From assembly GCA_030407315.1 (NCBI GenBank), contig JALQPE010003149.1, positions 1 through 54,612 on the forward strand: 54,612 nt of DNA, written 5' to 3'. The position numbers and the translations under genes were made by a program. Of the stretch, positions 48,603 through 54,612 are shown piece by piece (positions within the stretch are counted from its first letter, which is position 1; each line of letters starts with the position of its first letter). This DNA is from Asparagopsis taxiformis (taxonomy: Eukaryota; Rhodophyta; Florideophyceae; Bonnemaisoniales; Bonnemaisoniaceae). A model generated the notes under the pieces. That model saw only the letters and a list, made by a program, of their open reading frames with translations, searched no databases and was not told the origin of the DNA.

Positions 48603-49980
48603 TGTCGGATTGTGGTGATGAGGGGTGCTATGGAAAGGTGTAAGGAGAGAGTACTTTCGATGGTGGTATACGGGTAATCTCGGAATGGGTGGTGGAGAGA
48701 GTCGACGTGGGTGTATATATATATATAGATAACAAAATGAAGGGAGATTTGGAGGGGGTATGAGAGAGGGTAGAGAAAGGGTATGGAGTGAGTGGTGTTT
48801 GTATGGGAATTTTGTATCGGGGTGGGTGGTGGGGGTTGTGGGGGGGGGGAATGGGTGTGTGGTGGTGAATTGGCCAATGAGATGGCGGCAAGTGTGTAGT
48901 GAGGTGCTGGAGGAGGTCGAGGGAAGGGGAGGGGCATGGTGGGTGGTTGATTTGGAGGCGTGGGTGGGTGTGGAAGGGGTGGGGAGTATGGGCTGTACGG
49001 CGGTTGCAGGGGGTGTAGGGGGGAAGGAGGGGATGAAATAGTGGCAGGTGTAGGCAGGGGTGGCGAAGAGGTCGAGAGGTGTGTAGGGATGTACAGGATG
49101 CACAGGTGCACCGGGGTGTGAGCTGTGTAAACGGCGGAAGGGCTGTATGGGGTATCTGACCAATGAGATTGCGACGAGTGTAGCACCATGGTGTAGAGGA
49201 GGGCAAGAGCTTTCCAACGGTATAGAAAAGTTTTCTGGTGATTGGTGACCGGTGGACACGGAAATGGGCGTAGCGCGGAACTGGCGAATCAGATTGCGAC
49301 GAGTGTTGCACCATGTTGAAGAGGAGATCAATACCTTTCCAACGGTGTATAGAACGTTAGTGGCGATATTTGACGGGCCCGATTGTTGTTTACCATGTCT
49401 GGCCGTTTACGAGTCCGGTCTGCACGGACGGAGGTTATATCGGGCCAAGAATGCGACGAGTCTGATTGGTCAATTTTGTAGGGGGTTGAGGAAGCATATT
49501 TCGATGAGATATGTCGAATGCGAAGTCAGGTTTTTGTCAGTTTTGGGTGTTCGGTGGTAAGTCCGACGGAGTGGGGGAGAAGTCCGACGTCGGACTTACC
49601 ATCCAGGAGGGGTGAATTTTCCGGTAACGAGTCCAGGTGGTCGGATTGAGGTGGGGCGGGTGCGTTTGAAAGGTATTGGAGTGTACTTTGATACTATAGA
49701 AAGTTTGATAGACTAGTGTAATGTGGGAGGCGAGAACGGTGGGCTGGAGTTGAGAGTGACAGGGGACTGGTGGAGATTTGGCGGGGATGTATGAATTCCA
49801 GGTGGTCGGATACGAGTCCGGAGAGGTGGGCTGGAAAGCTGTTGAGGAGTACTTTCGGATGGTAGAAGGCTTTTTTGGGGGGGTGGTCACAGTGGGTGGG
49901 AGCTTGCTTGTAAGAGATGTGCAATCTGGGTGCTGAATTGGGCCAAGGGCTTACGGGACTTTACTCTGGACAGAATTGTC
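48603..49980 (+). repeat. Short variant unit (~1.38 kb) with internal deletion, copy A
   Basis: The landmark spacing falls from about 1684 to about 1377 bases. At 48702-48732 the sequence passes directly from GTCGACGTGGGTGTATATAT to ATATATAGATAACAAAATG. In full units these two TA-containing tracts are about 320 bases apart. The G-rich segment between them is missing. Confidence 0.8.
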
Positions 49981-52900
49981 GGATGTGGTGATGAGGGGTG
50001 CTATGGAAAGGTGTTGAGGAGTACTTTCGGATGGTGTAGACGGGTAATCTCGATGGGTGGTGGAGGTCGACGTGGGGGTATATATGGGACGAGGGCGACT
50101 TGGGACGGTATGTTGGGATTGGTGCGTCGGATTGGAGAGATGGTGGGTGTGTTAGAGAGGTATTGGGATGTAGTTGGGGGTGTAGGGTGCGATAGAGTTT
50201 TTGGCGGGAGGAGATGGGGGATTGGGGGCCGGGAGGGATGTTGAATTTTGAATAAATTGTGTTGGTATGGATGGGTGTGTGGGGGTGTGTCTGGGAGGGT
50301 GTGGAGGGTTGGGTGGGAGTGTGTGAGGGAGAGGTGGTGGGGGGGGGAGGGGGAGTATTAAAACGGGTGTGTTTTGGGTGATTTTTGTGAAAATGTCGCA
50401 GGTATATATATATATAACAAAATGAAGGGAGATTTGGAGGGGGTATGAGAGAGGTGTAGAGAAAGGGTATGGAGTGGTGTTTGTGGGAATTTTTGTATCG
50501 GGGGTGGGGGTGGGTGTGGGGGGGGCGGAAGGGGTGTGTGGTGGGAATTGGCCAATGAGATGGCGGCAAGTGTGTAGTGAGGTGCTGGAGGAGGTCGAGG
50601 GAAGGGGAGGGGCATGTGGGTGGTTGATTTGGAGGCGTGGGTGGTGTGGAAGGGGGTGGGGAGTATGTGGCTGTACGGCGGTTGCAGGGGGTGTAGGGGG
50701 GAAGGAGGGGATGAAATAGTGGCAGGTGTAGGCAGGGGTGGTCGAAGAGGTCGAGAGGTGTGTAGGGATGTACAGGATGCACAGGTGCACGGGGGTGTGA
50801 GCTGTGTAAACGGCGGAAGGGCTGTATGGGGTATCTGACCAATGAGATTGCGACGAGTGTAGCACCATGGTGTAGAGGAGGGCAAGAGCTTTCCAACGGT
50901 ATAGAAAAGTTTTTCTGGTGATTGGTGACCGGTGGACACGGAAATGGGCGTAGCGCGGAACTGGCGAATCAGATTGCGACGAGTGTTGCACCAGTTGAAG
51001 AGGAGAGATCAATACCTTTCCAACGGTGTATAGAACGTTAGTGGCGATATTTGACGGGCCCGATTGTTGTTTACCATGTCTGGCCGTTTACGAGTCCGGT
51101 CTGCACGGACGGAGGTTATATCGGGCCAAGAATGCGACGAGTCTGATTGGTCATTTTGTAAGGGGGTTGAGGAAGCATATTTCGATGAGATATGTCGAAT
51201 GGCGAAGTCAGGTTTTGTCAGTTTTGGGTGTTCGGGTGGTAAGTCCGACGGAGTGGGGAGAAGTCCGACGTCGGACTTACCATCCAGGAGGGGTGAATTT
51301 TCCGGTAACGAGTCCAGGTGGTCGGATTGAGGTGGGGGCGGGTGCGTTTGAAAGGTATTGGAGTGTACTTTGATACTATAGAAAGTTTGATAGACTAGTG
51401 TAATGTGGGAGGCGAGAACGGTGGGCTGGAGTTGAGTGAGAGTGACAGGGGACTGGTGGAGATTTGGCGGGGGATGTATGAATTCCAGGTGGTCGGATAC
51501 GAGTCCGGAGAGGTGGGCTGGAAAGCTGTTGAGGAGTACTTTCGGATGGTAGAAGGCTTTTTTGGGTGGGGTGGTCACAGTGGGTGGGAGCTTGCTTGTA
51601 AGAGATGTGCAATGCTGGGTGCTGAATTGGGCCAAGGGCTTACGGGACTTTACTCTGGACAGAATTGTCGGATTGTGGTGATGAGGGGTGCTATGGAAAG
51701 GTGTTGAGGAGTACTTTCGGATGGTGTAGACGGGTAATCTCGATGGGTGGTGGAGGTCGACGTGGGGGTATATATGGGACGAGGGCGACTTGGGACGGTA
51801 TGTGGGATTGGTGCGTCGGATTGGAGAGATGGTGGGTGTGTTAGAGAGGTATTGGGATGTAGTTTGGGGGTGTAGGGTGCGATAGAGTTTTTGGCGGGAG
51901 GAGATGGGGGATTGGGGGCCGGGAGGGATGTTGAATTTTGAATAAATGTGTTGGTATGGATGGGTGTGTGGGGGTGTGTCTGGGAGGTGTGGGAGGTGTT
52001 GGGTGGGAGTGTGTGAGGAGAGGTGGTGGAGGGGGGAGTATTAAAACGGGTGTGTTTTGGGTGATTTTTGTGAAAATGTCGCAGGTATATATATATATAA
52101 CAAAATGAAGGGAGATTTGGAGGGGGTATGAGAGAGGTGTAGAGAAAGGGTATGGAGTGGTGTTGTGGGAATTTTGTATCGGGGGTGGGTGGTGGGGTGT
52201 GGGGGGCGGAATGGTGTGTGGGGGAATTGGCCAATGAGATGGCGGCACAAGTGTGTAGTGAGGTGCTGGGGAGAGGTCGAGGGAAGGGGAGGGGCATGGT
52301 GGGTGGTTGATTTGGAGGCGTGGGGTGGTGTGGAAGGTGGTGGGGAGTATGTGGCTGTACGGCGGTTTGCAGGGGGTGTAGGGGGGAAGGAGGGGATGAA
52401 ATAGTGGCAGGTGTAGGCAGGGGTGGTCGAAGAGGTCGAGAGGTGTGTAGGGATGTACAGGATGCACAGGTGCACCGGGGTGTGAGCTGTGTAAACGGCG
52501 GAAGGGCTGTATGGGGTATCTGACCAATGAGATTGCGACGAGTGTAGCACCATGGTAGAGGAGGGCAAGAGCTTCCCACGGTATAGAAAAGTTTTTCTGG
52601 TGATTGGTGACCGGTGGACACGGAAATGGGCGTAGCGCGGAACTGGCGAATCAGATTGCGACGAGTGTTTGCACCATGTTGAAGAGGAGATCAATACCTT
52701 TCCAACGGTGTATAGAACGTTAGTGGCGATATTTGACGGGCCCGATTGTTGTTTACCATGTCTGGCCGTTTACGAGTCGGTCTGCACGGACGGAGGTATA
52801 TCGGGCAAGAATGCGACGAGTCTGATTGGTCAATTTTGTAAGGGGGTTGAGGAAGCATATTTCGATGAGATATGTCGAATGGCGAAGTCAGGTTTTTGTC

Positions 52901-53346
52901 AGTTTTGGGTGTTCGGTGGTAAGTCCGACGGAGTGGGGGAGAAGTCCGACGTCGGACTTACCATCCAGGAGGGGTGAATTTTCCGGTAACGAGTCCAGGT
53001 GGTCGGATTGAGGTGGGGGCGGGTGCGTTTGAAAGGTATTGGAGTGTACTTTGATACTATAGAAAGTTTGATAGACTAGTGTAATGTGGGAGGCGAGAAC
53101 GGTGGGCTGGAGTTGAGAGTGACAGGGGACTGGTGGAGATTTGGCGGGGGATGTATGAATTCCAGGTGGTCGGATACGAGTCCGGAGAGGTGGGCTGGAA
53201 AGCTGTTGAGGAGTACTTTCGGATGGTAGTAGAGGCTTTTTTGGGTGGGGTGGTCACAGTGGGTGGGAGCTTGCTTGTAAGAGATGTGCAATCTGGGTGC
53301 TGAATTGGGCCAAGGGCTTACGGGACTTTACTCTGGACAGAATTGT

Positions 53347-54612
53347 CGGATTGTGGTGATGAGGGGTGCTATGGAAAGGTGTTGAGGAGTACTTTCGGAT
53401 GGTGTGTAGACGGGTAATCTCGATGGGTGGTGGAGGTCGACGTGGGTTATATATTATATAAATAATCAAAATGAAGGGAGATTGGATGGGGGTAGGAGAG
53501 AGGTGTAGAGAAAGGGTATGGAGTGGTGTTTGTCGGGGAATTTTGTATCGGGGGTGGGTGGTGGGGTGTGGGGGCGGAATGGGTGTGTGGTGGGAATTGG
53601 CCAATGAGATGGCGGCAAGGGTGTAGTGAGGTGCTGGAGGAAGGTCGAGGGGGAAAGGGGAGGGGCATGGTGGGTGGTTGATTTGGAGGCTTTTGGGGTG
53701 GGTGTGGAAGGGGTGGGGAGTATGTGGCTGGTACGGCGGTTGCAGGGGGTGTAGGGGGGAAGGGGGGGATGAAAATAGTGGCAGGTGTAGGCAGGGGTGG
53801 TCGAAGAGGTCGAGAGGTGTGTAGGGATGTACAGATGCACAGGTGCACCGGGGTGTGAGCTGTGTGTAAACGGCGGAAGGGCTGTATGGGGTATCGACCA
53901 ATGAGATTGCGACGAGTGTAGCACCATGGTGTAGAGGAGGGCAAGAGCTTTCCAACGGTATAGAAAAGTTTCTGGTGATTGGTGACCGGTGGACACGAAA
54001 TGGGCGTAGCGAGGAACTGGCGAATCAGATTGCGACGAGTGTTGCACCATGTTGAAGAGGAGATCAATACTTTCCAACGGTGTATAGAACGTTAGTGGCG
54101 ATATTTGACGGGCCCGATTGTTGTTACCATGTCTGGCCGTTTACGAGTCCGGTCTGCACGGACGGAGGTTATATCGGGCCAAGAATGCGACGAGTCTGAT
54201 TGGTCAATTTTGTAAGGGGGTTGAGGAAGCATATTTCGATGAGATATGTCGAATGGCGCGAAGTCAGGTTTTTGTCAGTTTTGGGTGTTCGGTGGTAAGT
54301 CCGACGGAGTGGGGGAGAAGTCCGACGTCGGACTTACCATCCAGGAGGGGTGAATTTTCCGGTAAACGAGTCCAGGTGGTCGGATTGAGGTGGGGGCGGG
54401 TGCGTTTGAAAGGTATTGGAGTGTACTTTGATACTATAGAAAGTTTGATAGACTAGTGTAATGTGGGAGCGGAGAACGGTGGGCTGGAGTTAGAGAGTGA
54501 CAGGGGACTGGTGGAGATTTGGCGGGGGATGTATGAATTCCAGGTGGTCGGATACGAGTCCCGAGAGGTGGGCTGGGAAAGCTGTTGAGGAGTACTTTCG
54601 GATGGTAGAAGG
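53347..54612 (+). repeat. Short variant unit with the same deletion, copy B (partial)
   Basis: At 53437-53472 the sequence goes from GTCGACGTGGG through TTATATATTATATAAATAAT to CAAAATGAAGG, the same two ends joined as in copy A, with a slightly different TA-rich junction. The unit is cut by the window end. Confidence 0.75.

Larger units (their letters stand above)
9712..54612 (+). repeat. Tandem satellite array, 1684-bp unit, about 27 copies
   Basis: Head-to-tail copies fill the window from ACGAGTCCGGAG at 9712 to the right edge. A fixed landmark (start of GTGATGAGGGGTGC context) recurs at 9876, 11558, 13242 and so on to 43554. The 19 intervals from 11558 to 43554 are each exactly 1684 bases, and I noticed no base difference between these units. 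The first unit is 1682 bases, lacking single G's in G-runs near 10080 and 10184 (another G is missing near 9760). Later units vary. The + strand is G-rich and C-poor, especially between about 320 and 900 bases into the unit. No transposase, reverse transcriptase, rRNA or telomere repeat was seen in the unit. The array continues beyond the window. Confidence 0.97.
44094..54612. repeat. Indel-rich right part of the array
   Basis: After about twenty uniform units, single-base indels appear at about 44096, 45380, 45480 and 45764, then near 47249, 47307 and 47581. From about 48230 onward they are dense. Most are one-base losses or gains in G-runs, or short repeats of AG/GT/GA (for example AGAGAGTGAC near 48377, TAGTAGAGG near 53228). 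True substitutions are few (for example near 48258, 50112, 50531, 50791, 54012). The pattern fits low-coverage, poorly polished long reads near a contig end better than slow decay, although array-edge divergence is possible. Confidence 0.8.

Noticed and set aside
9712..54612. CRISPR array
   Set aside because: The repeat unit is 1684 bases with no short repeat/spacer alternation, no cas gene is present, and the surroundings look eukaryotic.
9712..54612. Ribosomal DNA or intergenic spacer array
   Set aside because: No rRNA-like segment was recognised in the unit, and 1684 bases is too short for a nuclear rDNA repeat.
50000..54612. Telomere at the right edge
   Set aside because: No run of TTAGGG or a similar short telomeric repeat was seen. 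The sequence ends inside a satellite unit.

Overview
The window looks like a subtelomeric or other repeat-rich, gene-poor stretch of a fungal nuclear genome. The evidence is a minus-strand relic of the fungal RecQ-type helicase family that carries an OrsD/C2H2-like N-terminus and a recombinase-like middle (relatives are often telomere-linked), a candidate 51-nt spliceosomal intron, and a large satellite array. No bacterial gene, operon, rRNA gene or canonical telomere repeat tract was seen. The species cannot be named from the sequence alone.

Layout. Positions 1-490 hold short coding-like debris on the + strand. Positions 491-5749 hold one long, broken helicase gene on the - strand: every expected block can be read in order, but in changing frames, with about ten frameshifts and two in-frame TGA codons. 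Positions 5750-9711 are mostly non-coding. They hold a weak coding-like ORF (6014-6406, minus), two diverged direct copies of a ~480-bp repeat (about 7271-7750 and 8778-9262), a degenerate tRNA-like sequence (about 8046-8122, minus) and several perfect palindromes. Positions 9712-54612 (about 44.9 kb, 82% of the window) are a head-to-tail tandem array of a 1684-bp unit, about 27 copies, running off the right edge.

The array is the main feature. Nineteen successive intervals are exactly 1684 bp with no difference noticed. Each unit is G-rich and C-poor on the + strand, contains a (TA)7 tract, a G-quadruplex-type G-run cluster, and a 45-bp inverted-repeat element built around the perfect palindrome AGTCCGACGTCGGACT. 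The same element, more diverged, occurs outside the array at 7279-7318 and 8786-8828, with a relative at 6519-6536, so it links the flanking repeats to the satellite. The unit itself is a mosaic of related modules about 125-190 bp long, which points to a higher-order origin. From about 44.1 kb rightwards the copies gain more and more small indels, and two copies share the same ~310-320-bp internal deletion between TA-rich tracts.

No intact protein-coding gene can be defended. The long minus-strand ORFs in the array are best explained as open frames in stop-poor, C-rich low-complexity DNA. The most interesting lead is the dispersed palindromic element beside a helicase relic with a tyrosine-recombinase-like middle; any functional link between them is inference.
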